A DNA stretch of 64,000 nucleotides from positions 244,640,124 to 244,704,123 of the forward strand of contig NC_061514.1 of NCBI RefSeq assembly GCF_022539505.1. Direction: 5' to 3'. This DNA is from Lolium rigidum. Taxonomy: Eukaryota; Streptophyta; Magnoliopsida; Poales; Poaceae. Shown in pieces: positions 50,571-61,379 of the stretch. Below the pieces are notes generated by a model. It saw only the letters and a program-made list of their open reading frames with translations. It did no database searches and was not told where the DNA came from. Every line of letters starts with the position of its first letter. The first letter of the stretch is position 1. The position numbers and the translations under genes are program-made.

Positions 50571-51856
50571 ATCCCCCACCGCTGCCATGCCACAGGGACT
50601 TCGCCGGGCGGCGCCACCAGCGGCGGAGGCGGGAGGAGGAGGGTGTTGATGGGGGGCTAGGGTTGGGGGCGGGGGTGCGTCGATGCATCCTTAAGTTGAC
50701 CCTAAGATGTGTTCACTCAAATCAAAATTCGTAATCCGTACTTGCCTAGGCTTTAAGGTGGAACCAACAGCTTCGCTGATTCTAGATTGAAAAAAGAAAA
50801 TCCTCTAAAATAATTGGTTTGTTGCCTGCACGTGAAAACCACACCTTGATCCCCAATTTTCTCGTTCTACTCAATGCATTTGTCTTCCCATCGATGTGTA
50901 CGATTCCAATGCCACTGTGTTATTTGTCGTCTAAGTTAGTAAGGAGCCTAGCAGTAGCACTTACTACTAATAAGGAGCATAGCAGTAGCAGCAGCTCGCG
51001 GCGGATCTCTCTGTGTCCATCTCTCTTCTCTTCATCGTCAAGCTCACCGCGGCGGCAGCAGTAGTCGTCTAGCTTCAGATCCGCGTGGTTGTGGTTCCCA
51101 GCAGCCGGCAGAATATAGGTGTGCATCCGTGTTCTCCCCGAGGTCCGCATCCATGGACATCTACTTCCATCAAAAAAATTCTGTGTTGTTGCCAAACACA
51201 AAACAGAGCATCTATTTGAGATTCGCATCGGACGTGTTGCTTCCGACGCGCGAGGCGGCCATTGCGGTTGACGCCTAGGACCGAGTTGCCGCCACGCCAT
51301 GCTCTCGATTTCTTGTTTCGCCGCCGCCCAGGTCCGGGCAGCCGCAGCTGCAGCTCTTCCAGAAACGTCAATACGACACATACAACGCCCAGCCCATCTG
51401 AGTACTCCCCATCTACTGCACTTCTCCTCTCCCGCGAGGATCCCAGGCCTCTCCGCCCGGACCAGATTGGCGGCGCTCCACCACAGCACCACTCCACATC
51501 TCTTCCCTCCCTTTCCTGTTTGACCCGCTATCTCTCTGCCCGCGTGGGTTTGCAAGAAACAGGATGATAGGTGGACTTGTACATCCCACCCGCCACTCGA
51601 CGTCGGCGAGGAGGATGAGGATAGAAAGATGGGACAGGAGGATTTTGGGCGGCGGCGGCGCACAGAGGAAATGGTCAGCCGCTGGTCTCGAACAGCACAG
51701 GAAATGGGGATCGGCGGCGTCGTACGGAAGATGGGTTTGGGATCAGCGCGTCTGCTAAAACAGGAGGATTGCGGGTTGATTTCTAGATTTGTGAGGGGTC
51801 AAAATAAAAATCTGCTGCCGACGACCGACGTACCAGACCGATCCGAATCCTATACC

Positions 51857-51872
51857 TATATATATATATATA

Positions 51873-51928
<56 letters not shown>
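51857..51928. repeat. (TA)n and (ATA)n microsatellite
   Basis: TA repeat with one interruption, passing into ATA repeats at about 51907. Confidence 0.95.
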
Positions 51929-51933
51929 CTATA

Positions 51934-53463
51934 TATTAAATTTGCATCCGGTGTTGGTACGTGTACGTCGCACACCATCAGGATAGATCGTTTCAAGCGC
52001 TTGTAGCCCATGTACTATCGGACCAGGCCTGTCAAACTTTTTTACCGTTCCAGAGAACGTTCGTATCAAGCGCTTGTAGCCGGGGGGTGCTGTACGCCGA
52101 CCTGGTCGGTGCGGACCAGGCGCCGCACACCCCCCCCAGGCGGGTTGTTGGGCCGGCCCAACATTCCCACTCTTTCTTTTTTTTGTTTCTTTTGCTTTTT
52201 TGTTTTTCTGTTCAATTTTCTTTTTACGTTTTTTAAAAGCTGATTCTTTTTAGACCCGATTTTAAAAATTATTTTAGTTTTTCTAAAATTTAAATATTTT
52301 TAAAATTTGAACATTTTTTAGATTGGAACAAATTTTAAATTGGAACAAATTTTAAAATTGAACAAAAAAATTCAAAATTTATTATTTTTTATATATGAAC
52401 AAATTTCTGAATTTGAACAATTTTTTTATTTGAACAATTTTTTTATTTGAACAATTTTCGTATTTGAACAATTTTTTTATTTGAACAATTTTCGTATTTG
52501 AACAATTTTTTATTTGAACAATTTTCGAATTTGAATTTTCTCGAATATTTGAGATAAAACATTTTACATTTAAATATATATTTTAATTAAAAAATTAAAT
52601 CTTAAGAACGAAAAAAACAGAAAATAAAAATAAACAGAAAATAAAAAGAAACAAAAAAGAAAAAACAGGAATGAAAAAGAAAACAGAACAGAAAAAGAAA
52701 AGAACAGAAAATGATCTCAAAAAAAGAAAACGGCCAAGTGGCCCAACACCCGAACTGGGCCGGCCCGTACCGCGCGCGGGGGTGTGCGGCGCGCGGTACG
52801 CGCCGACCTGGTCGGTGTATAGGAAATCCGCTTGTAGCCGAGATTGCTCGCGCGCGCTAGGGAGCCTCCGTTTCGCTGCAGCAGGTTGGGACCTGGGCTC
52901 GGCCCAAATAGCGTGATCCCTAGCTGCCTTTTCCGCTGATTCCGGCTCGGCCCAAATAGCGCGAGACGTGGCCTGGCTCTTGACTAAGCAACCAAGCGTG
53001 TATTCGTGCTCACCCAGGAGAACGAGCCATCCAGCTAGCAGTTGATCGGCTTGTACGTGTGCTAGCTTATTTGTGTGCATCGTTCCTTCATTTTATTTCC
53101 ATTTTATTTTTTGGTATTTTTTCATCTTTTTTCTTTCTATGGCCCTATTACTTTTTTCCTTTTAAAGTCAGTTTCTTTTCTGCTTTTTAAGTTTTTTCAT
53201 TAAAAACGGGTTTATTTTTTTAGTTTTTAGTCAATTTTATCTGTTAGATGTGTCAAGATATTTTTTAATATATAGATACATCTATATTTAGAAAAATCTT
53301 TGAAATAAGTTTTTCTATTTTTATACACGCAGCAACGCGCGGGTACAGTGCTAGTATATCTTTACTATTAAATTTGCATCCGGTGTTGGTACGTGTACGT
53401 CGCACACCATCAGCGATAGATCGTTTCAAGCGCTTGTAGCCCATGTACTATCGGACCAGGCCT
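51934..53463 (+). repeat. About 100-bp direct repeat pair flanking a 1.33-kb segment
   Basis: 51934-52032 and 53367-53463 are nearly identical, running from TTAAATTTGCATCCGGTGTT to TACTATCGGACCAGGCCT. They differ by one base inserted near CACCATCAG. The intervening sequence has GC-rich inverted arms at about 52075-52165 and 52740-52830 sharing GCCGCACACCCCC and GGGCCGGCCCA. Confidence 0.8.
52390..52545. repeat. TTTGAACAATTTTT short tandem repeat
   Basis: Imperfect units of about 17-18 bases, at least eight, alternating TATTTGAACAATTTTTT and CGTATTTGAACAATTTT. Confidence 0.85.
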
Positions 53464-55028
53464 AAAGAAAATAAGGTTTCCGTGGTTTGGTCCGTCATGT
53501 TTGCGCTTTCGTCTGTCTTTCTTTACGTTTTCGTCCGTCCTCAGATTTTCGTTTGTCTGGCTCGTGCACTTCCTTGTATGTTTTCCAGCTCCCAAAACCG
53601 AAACATACACCAACGAAACAAGCGTCCTGACTCCTGAGCACGCACGGGCAGGCCCAGAAAAAGCTTAGGATCCTAAGTCAGTTTATCTCTTCGTACGTCT
53701 GCCGGAGATGATTCAGATTTACTACGGAGTAGTGGAGTACTACACATATCTGAGTCGGCTTCCTCCTGCCTCCTATGAGCCTTGAAGTATATGGGAGCGA
53801 TCGATTCCCTGCAAATATCGATCTAATCTTACCATCAAATAGAGCGTCCAAGTTATGAGACATGCGCGACTGGACGACATCGGACGATTTGACATCACGC
53901 ACGACGCGAAGGCGCTATGGGCCTGTGGCATTGCCTACGCCGAAGCTAATCCATCGCGACGCCAACTCAAATTGATCGCGAGCTCGCGACGGTGTTGCAG
54001 CACATCTCCGCCGCCCCCAACGTCCACCTTCGATGGAGAAGGACATGCCGCGTGGGAGGTGGATTTTCTGCAGAATCACCGGCGTGCGCGAGTCCGTGCC
54101 TGCGTTCCTGCACCGCGGCGGCGAGCTATACAAGTCCCGTATATGAATTTCTGCATGGCCGCCTGCGAGGAGTCCACGTCGGACGGGGTGATCAGAAAGC
54201 GAGCCCGTTGTTGAGGCCCAGTCATATCCAGGAGGCTTCCTCGACGGTGCTCGGGCTCCTTGGCCGCGGCGGCGGTGAAGACCTGATCGATCGATTTTAG
54301 TCTTAATCCAACGGAATTCAGCAGCGCCTTAAACTCGGCCCTCGGGGAATTAGTCTATCGATGGACTACATAGACGATGGGTCCTCCGTGCACCGATGAC
54401 TTTGAACCAACCACACCGCAGAGCTACTCGCAGCCACAGCCACAGCACCCCGGCACCACCGCGTCGAACAGTTGGATCGCCGCCAGCAGCTGCTCCCAAG
54501 ACCGAGACGCGCGCCGAGCCTGTGAAGTTGGTCCGCCTCAGGCTCCACCACCAGCGACTCTGAGATCTCTGGCCGCAAGGACCTTCTGCTTGCACCTGGC
54601 AAGATGAAGGAGCCGGTGATGTCACTGTATCAAGGAACGATGGACAGCCAAAAAGGAAATAGGACTGTGTCACTTGAAACCATGGAGAAACTCAGATGGA
54701 AGCTTGTGTAAATTTATGTAAATTTATTGTGCAAAAAAGTTCATAAATATTGTGCAAAAAGTTCATAAATATTATTGAGCGCAAAGAAGTTTGTGTTCAC
54801 GTGATCAAGTGAGAATTCTCAATAGTCGTTATTTGTGTCCTTAAATTAGCATCCATCAAATGAATCTATATTTGCTTAAATGAGGTAATTTACATGTTAT
54901 TTCAACTATCTAAAAGTTCTTTCACCAGAAAACGTTTTTGGCTCTTAGGTATATATGAACCATGGAGATGGAGTGAGACTAGATCAAGAAGGAGCAGTTT
55001 AAACAACACATCCGAAAACGCAAAGAGG
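53464..55028. other. Gene-like debris before the CACTA element
   Basis: Contains short plus-strand coding-like pieces, for example 54552-54710 ending KMKEPVMSLYQGTMDSQKGN and then VSLETMEKLRWKLV before TAA. The upstream frame is broken by stops. I do not recognise the family; it may be a decayed gene. Confidence 0.35.
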
Positions 55029-55039
55029 CACTACAGGAA

Positions 55040-55340
55040 TGGCTCACTGCGCCGACGGCCGTGGCGTACGCCGACGGCCAAATGTCGGGGCCGTCGGCGT
55101 ACGTCCGGTCCATGGCAGCAGCGTACGTGTACCCTCGGCGTATGAATGCCCTCGGCGTAGAAAGAGGTACGCCGACGGCCACCCTCGGCGTACACCAGGC
55201 CGTCGTCGTAGCACCTGCATGTGCTCTGGTCCCGCTCCGGTCGGGACGGCTAGGTCACGGCGTCAGAGAGGCGCCGAGGGCCACCCTCGGCATAGGGAAT
55301 CACCAACCTATGCTGACGGCCACCCTCGGCATACATTGTT
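55040..55340. repeat. CACTA subterminal repeats
   Basis: At least nine copies of CCGACGGCC or CCCTCGGC(G/A)TA in 300 bases, in both orientations. In CACTA elements such motifs are the binding sites of the TNPA-type protein; that role here is inference. Confidence 0.75.
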
Positions 55341-55565
55341 TTTTCTTTTTTTCTTCTCTCTCATTTATTTTATATTATGTTTGTTTTATTTATGTACTAG
55401 TACGAATTATGTAAAAATAGTTACTTTTTTAAAGGAAAAAATGGTAGATGGCTTATGTAGATCCCACGAGTGACGCTCTTCGTAGACGGGTCGACGGGAG
55501 CCGATGAGGCCCAACATCCGCTATCGATGTACATATGTCCTAAAAAAAAGGAAAAGTCCATTGCT

Positions 55566-57275
55566 AACCCTAAATCTAACCCTAACCCTAACCCTAGGGG
55601 TAGATTTGCGGGGTCCCCGCCCTAGGGTTTCCCTAGATACAAACCACCGGAGCGTCCGAATCGGTGGAAACTCCTGCTACGGCTCATCCGGGTCCTATTT
55701 CATTCCAAACCTATGGTTTCCATGTGCATATGTCCTAAACAAAGCAAAGAAAATAAAAAAAAATCCATTGCTAAACCCTCGCACGGAAAAAGCTATAGGG
55801 GTAGATCTGCAGGGTCCCCGGCCTAGGGTTTCCCAAGATACAGATCACCGGAGCGTCGGAATCGCTTGAAAACTTGCATTTATCCCTAACATATGTGTAC
55901 AAGTGTGATGTAAGGTTTGTCTAACCTTGCATGTACCCGGCGTTGACGATTTCCGCATACATGGGCCCGCACTTGGTAAAATCCGGGATATGTATGTGGA
56001 AACTCCTGCTACGGCTCATCCGGGTCCTATTTCATTCCAAACCTATGGTTTCCATGTGCATATGTCCTAAACAAAGCAAAGAAAATAAAAAAATCCATTG
56101 CTAAACCCTCGCACGGAAAAAGCTATAGGGGTAGATCTGCGGGGTCCCCGCCCTAGGGTTTCCCAAGATACAGATCACCGGAGCGTCGGAATCGCTTGAA
56201 AACTTGCATTTGTCCCTAACATATGTGTACAAGTGTGATGTAAGGTTTGTCTAACCTTGCATGTACCCGGCGTTGACGATTTCCGCATACATGGGCCCGC
56301 ACTTGGTAAAATCCGGGATATGTATGTGGAAACTCCTGCTACGGCTCATCCGGGTCCTATTTCATTCCAAACCTATGGTTTCCATGTGCATATGTCCTAA
56401 ACAAAGCAAAGAAAATAAAAAAATCCATTGCTAAACCCTCGCACGGAAAAAGCTATAGGGGTAGATCTGCAAGGGTCCCCGGCCTAGGGTTTCCCAAGAT
56501 ACAGATCACCGGAGCGTCGGAATCGCTTGAAAACTTGCATTTGTCCCTAACATATGTGTACAAGTGTGATGTAAGGTTTTTCTAACCTTACATGTACCCG
56601 GCGTTGACGATTTCCGCATACATGGGCCCGCACTTGGTAAAATCCAGGATATGTATGTGGAAACTCCTGCTACGGCTCATCCGGGGCCTATTTCATTCCA
56701 AACCTATGGTTTCCATGTGCATATGTCCTAAACAAAGCAAAGAAAATAAAAAAATCCATTGCTAAACCCTCGCACGGAAAAAGCTATAGGGGTAGATCTG
56801 CAGGGTCCCCGGCCTAGGGTTTCCCAAGATACAGATCACCGGAGCGTCGGAATCGGTTGAAAACTTGCATTTGTCCCTAACATATGTGTACAAGTGTGAT
56901 GTAAGGTTTTTCTAACCTTGCATGTACCGGCGTTGACGATTTCCGCATACATGGGCCCGCACTTGGTAAAATCCAGGGATATGTATGTGGAAACTCCTGC
57001 TACGGCTCATCCGGGGCCTATTTCATTCCAAACCTATGGTTTCCATGTGCATATGTCCTAAACAAAGCAAAGAAAATAAAAAAATCCATTGCTAAACCCT
57101 CGCACGGAAAAAGCTATAGGGGTAGATCTGCAGGGTCCCCGGCCTAGGGTTTCCCAAGATACAGATCACCGGTGCGTCGGAATCGCTTGAAAACTTGCAT
57201 TTGTCCCTAACATATGTGTACAAGTGTGATGTAAGGTTTTTCTAACCTTTCATGTACCAGGCGTTGACGATTTCC
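55566..57275 (+). repeat. Tandem array, about 331-bp unit, about five copies
   Basis: The marker GGAAACTCCTGCTACGGCTC occurs at 55666, 55998, 56328, 56659 and 56989, giving periods of 330-332. Copies are about 95 percent alike by eye. The first is preceded by a short run of CCCTAACCCTAACCC. Confidence 0.95.
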
Positions 57276-59170
57276 GGAGTTCTATGGCTTTTAGGGGAAA
57301 TGATTAGGAAACGGCCCGTTTCACCACATAGTTTGTCGGAACGAGGCCATATTTGGCACGTGCGTGGGCCTTAGGATGGGAAGCAAGGCCCCGGTCGCGG
57401 ATTTCCAATCCGAACCACGGGCGAGGGTTTTTCCATTTTCGGGGTGCCGAAAGGGCTTTTTTTGTGAAGCAGCTACATGGTGCGCATTTCAGTATCACGC
57501 GGGACCTCCGCGCAGCGGTAGGATACCTCCTACGCACCACCTATCACATGCCATATGCGCGCGGAAGCCATCTGGGAATCCCACCCGCTTCCTGCGGTGC
57601 CCCGCCGAATCCGCCTGAAACCGACCGGATTTGAACCGGGCGACACTTTCCTTCGCTCAATAAATGGAGGGAAAAATGTTTTTAGGTCTAGGACGCGTCA
57701 TTTTATGTGCTAAATGTTTTCCGTTTCGCGCGTTGGCGGAGCTGGTGCACGCGCGCGTCGCGATGCGGCCATACCAGCATGTCCCGGCGGCCCGTTTTGC
57801 GCAGGTTGGCAAAGCAAACGGAGCCAAAAATCGAGCGGAGCCGCGTGGCGTCATTTTATGTGTCCTAGTAACCACTGCAAAAGACGGAACGGGATACGGC
57901 AATTATCTTGGAAAACCCTTCACGAACAGGGCTATCTCGTCCGGAGTTCTATGGCTTTTAGGGGAAATGAGTAGGAAACGGCCCGTTTCACCACATAGTT
58001 TGTCGGAACGAGGCCATATTTGGCACGTGCGTGGGCCTTAGGATGGGAAGCAAGGCTCCCGGTCGCGGATTTCCAATCCGAACCACGAGCGAGGGTTTTT
58101 CCATTTTCGGGGTGCCGAAAGGGCTTTTTTTGTGAAGCGGCTACATGGTGCGCATTTCGGTATCGCGCGGGACCTCCGCGCAGCGGTAGGATACCTCCTA
58201 CGCACCACCTATCACATGCCATATGCGCGCGGAAGCCATCCGGGAATCCCACCCGCTCTCTGCGGTGCCCCGCCGAATCCGCTCGGAAGCCGACCGGATT
58301 TGAGCCGGGGCGACACTTTCCTTCGCTCAATAAATGGAGGGAAAAATGTTTTTAGGTCTAGGACGCGTCATTTTATGTGCTAAATGTTTTCCGTTTCGCG
58401 CGTTGGCGGACGGGTGCACGCGCGCGTCCGGTACGGCCATACCGCATGTCCCGGCGGCCCCGTTTTGCGCGAGTTGGCAAAGCAAACGGAGCCAAAAATC
58501 GAACGGAGCCGCGTGGCGTCATTTTATGTGTCCTAGTAACCACTGCAAAAGACGGAACCGGGATACGGCAATTATCTTGGAAAACCCTTCACGAACAGGG
58601 CTATCTCGTCCGGAGTTCTATGGCTTTTAGGGGAAATGAGTAGGAAACGGCCCGTTTCACCACATAGTTTGTCGGAACGAGGCCATATTTGGCACGTGCG
58701 TGGGCCTTAGGATGGGAAGCAAGGCCCCGGTCGCGGATTTCCAATCCGAACCACGGGCGAGGGTTTTTCCATTTCGGAGTGCCGAAAGGGCTTTTTTGTG
58801 AAGCGGCTACATGGTGCGCATTTCAGTATCGCGCGGGACCTCCGCGCAGCGGTAGGATACCTCCTACGCACCACCTATCACATGCCATATGCGCGCGGAA
58901 GCCATCCGGGAATCCCACCCGCTTCTGCGGTGCCCCGCCGAATCCGCTGGAAGCCGACCGGATTTGAGCCGGGGCGACACTTTCCTTCGCTCAATAAATG
59001 GAGGGAAAAATGTTTTTAGGTCTAGGACGCGTCATTTTATGTGCTAAATGTTTTCCGCTTCGCGCGTTGGCGGACGGGTGCACGCGCGTCCGGTACGGCC
59101 ATACCGCATGTCCCGGCGACCCGTTTTGCGCCAGTTGGCAAAGCAAACGGAGCCAAAAATACATGTGCCG
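57276..59170 (+). repeat. Tandem array, about 668-bp unit, nearly three copies
   Basis: The marker GGAGTTCTATGGCTTTTAGG occurs at 57276, 57943 and 58612. The third copy is truncated near 59165. It joins the preceding 331-bp array directly at GATTTCC/GGAGTTC. Overlapping ORFs in all copies shift frame between copies, so they are unlikely to be coding. Confidence 0.95.
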
Positions 59171-59499
59171 GCGGCCCCGGTCGCGGATTTTATGTGTCCT
59201 AGTTATTAGAAGTCGAAGTGGTAAAAAAGGTAATCTGGATAATATATACTAGTATATTATAGTTATTAGATGAAACAATGAAAGAAAAAAAATTTAAAAA
59301 AATACATGTGCCGAGGGGGGCCCTCGGCGTATCCAAACCCTAGCGGGAAGCCCAGGGTCCACCTCAACGGCTAAGCCGACGGTGGCCCTCGGCGTAGGTG
59401 AGTATCTGGCTAAGCCAAGGGTGGCCCTCGGCGTATATCGGGATCTGAGCTTTTCACCTGGTCGGCCACGCTCCCGCTCGCACTTTTCCCCATCGCGTT

Positions 59500-59940
59500 T
59501 TTCTCCCGCAAAATCACCTGAGCCGCCGCCGCCTGAGCCCCGCGCCGCCGCCCCCCTCTTCCACACCTGAGCCCCGCGCCGCCGCACCCTCCTCCTCACC
59601 TGATCTGCCGCCGCAGCCCCCTCCTCCTCCTCACCTGAGCCCCGCGCCGCCGCCCCCTCCTCCTCACCTGAGCCACCGCCACACTCCTCGTCTCGACCCG
59701 AGCCCCGCGCCGCCGCCGCAGGTCACCTGAGCCACCGCCGCCCCCGCTCCTCCTTGCACCCGCCACCTCCGAGGCCGGCCCACCACCTCTCCACCCGACC
59801 CCTCCGCGCCCGAGCTCCGCCACTGCCAAGCCGGCCCGACCCGCCTCCCCTCGCCCGGCCATCCTCCTTGCCCCGGCCATCCTCCCGTCGCCGCCCTCCT
59901 CCTCCTCAGCACCCCTCCCAGTACCCGGGAGATGGTAAGA
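59500..59940 (+). other. GC-rich CCG-repeat leader of the CACTA gene
   Basis: Runs of GCCGCCGCC and CACCTGAGCCCCGCGCCGCC. It ends in an ATG directly followed by a splice-donor-like GTAAGA at 59932-59939. Probably first exon or leader. Confidence 0.45.
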
Positions 59941-59989
59941 AACTTTAGCCTTTGTTTTGTTTTTGTATTCCTTCAATTGTTGTAAGAGA

Positions 59990-60265
59990 AATTGATGTAG
60001 AAACAAATAGAAATATAATTTATTTGAAATAGAAATAGAAATAGAAACCATATGTATGTATGTTCTCCAACAATAGATAGTGGGGATAGAAATAGAATAG
60101 TGTAAATAGTAGAAACAAATAGAATTAGAATTGATTTGAAATAGTAATAGAAATAGAATACTGGACATTTGGAAAGAAATAGAAATGTGTAGTTGAAATT
60201 GAAATGCTATGTTTAATAATGGAAATAGAAATGCAAATGTGAATTTCTTCTAATAATATGGATTT
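59990..60265. repeat. AAATAG-rich low-complexity tract
   Basis: Repeated GAAATAGAAATAG-type sequence, probably intronic within the CACTA gene. Confidence 0.7.
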
Positions 60266-60564
60266 GTAATAGGCCATGCCGTGACCGCCTCGTCGTGAGC
60301 ACCCCGGCGTGATGATCCCGGATCTTGACGCGCTTCTCGACGGTCACCGACATCGACACTCGCTTGTTCGACTACTTCCTCTACAGCCGAGGGTGAGCAA
60401 AATTTCCAACTTTTCTCCGCATTTTATTTATGTCACTAGATTCATTTTCCAAGTCAAGTTGCGTAACCTAGGTGTCACTTCCCGTCCTCAAGCGTTACGC
60501 GGATAAATATGCATTAGTGGTCGGCATATTTTCAACCGTAACGCTTGCGGCATTTACGGGACAG

Positions 60565-60773
60565 TCGGCGGATCCGTAGTTGGGTACGTTCTCCTTGCTC
60601 TGCTCCGGTCCGAGTCAGGATTTCGGCAGCGCCTCACCGTTGTTCTCCGGATGCACATCCTCTTGTCTTTTTGGCGAGACGTGTATCGGGAGAGCAGCGG
60701 GGAGGTGCTTGCCGAAGTCTGACTCGGACCGGGGTAGAGCATGGAGAACGTACTCAATCTACGGATCCGGCGG
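60565..60773. repeat. About 200-bp imperfect palindrome
   Basis: The left arm GGATCCGTAG...GTACGTTCTCC...GGTCCGAGTCAG and the right arm CTGACTCGGACC...GGAGAACGTAC...CTACGGATCC are inverted copies centred near 60669. Pairing continues almost to a loop around CTTTTTGGCG. Both strands give similar 60-70 codon ORFs, as expected from the symmetry. Confidence 0.88.
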
Positions 60774-60907
60774 CTGCTAGGAGCCCACCTAGTAGAGATG
60801 TAGGTTGATGCATTCGTTTTGCTCTGTTAAAAAAATTAAAATATGATGCATTTTCCTATTTGATATAAATGCTATGCTTGTCGTTTGGCTTCCAATAGAG
60901 CGAGAGG

Positions 60908-61347
60908 ATGGCTGATAATGGATGGATGTACACCGGCCGTGTTAGTGCGACTAATAAAACGAGATGAGTGGATAAGGAAGACTTGGCATTTAGTGAAGGA
61001 GTTGGCGCGTGGTACAAAACAGAAGGTTCAGCCACTTTGCCCGTGCAATCGTTGCTTGAAGCATCACCGTCGTGGAAAGGATGACATGTTTAAACACCTT
61101 ACGCAATATGGGTATATGCCTCGTTACGTCACGCGGATCGACTTTGATGAGCACGAACGTGACGAGAGGTGAGGTGATGCGGCGGCGGCTCAATGGCAAT
61201 GAGTACGATGGGGTTAGAGACTTTCTAGATGATCTTGTCGATGCCCACATGCCGGAGTCGCCACCTTCACGGGAGGAACCGCCGGAACCGGAGGAACCTC
61301 CGAACCGGAGGAACCGGAGCCGGCCGCGAAGGCCTTCTATGATATGA
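60908..61347 (+). pseudogene. CACTA transposase, N-terminal transposase-associated domain
   Basis: From ATG 60908 the frame reads MADNGWMYTGRVSATNKT and is lost near 60960. It resumes in another frame as DEWIRKTWHLVKELARGTKQ and QPLCPCNRCLKHH, the Cys-rich CPCxxC motif of the transposase-associated domain. It then reads DDMFKHLTQYGYMPRYVT. A second frame change near 61165 leads to RRRLNGNEYDGVRDFLDDLV and a Pro/Glu-rich linker (REEPPEPEEPPN). Both breaks fall at a CGAGA sequence. In intact CACTA elements this segment directly precedes the TNP2 domain. Confidence 0.82.
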
Positions 61348-61379
61348 TAGCCGGCTGCTAAGACGCCTGCTGTACGATG

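Larger units (their letters stand above)
49155..53358. mobile_element. Probable TA-flanked TIR element, 4.2 kb, composite
   Basis: The left end ACTAAGCAGAATACCCGTGC continues to GTTGCTACGGGT. The right end, read on the minus strand from 53355, is ACTAGCACTGTACCCGCGCG followed by TTGCTGCGTGT. These are imperfect inverted repeats of about 30 bases. The interior holds GC-rich segments with unsupported ORFs (49800-50690, 51060-51760), a second (TA)n/(ATA)n tract at 51857-51928 and an AT-rich GAACAATTTTT repeat at 52390-52545. It is probably several insertions on top of one another. No transposase is recognised. Confidence 0.45.

Noticed and set aside
49892..50588. Minus-strand ORFs of 206 and 165 codons
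   Set aside because: They contain a 170-bp duplication that lands in different frames and show no recognisable domain. More likely captured or transposon sequence.
55564..55600. Short CCCTAA-type run resembling telomere repeat
   Set aside because: Only about three units, of CCCTAA rather than the plant CCCTAAA, and part of the CACTA array's first unit. Too short to be an interstitial telomere.
57353..59019. Similar ORFs repeated in each 668-bp unit (GYLLRTTYHMPYARG and the like)
   Set aside because: The frame around them shifts between copies and both strands are open. The repeat explains the ORF recurrence.
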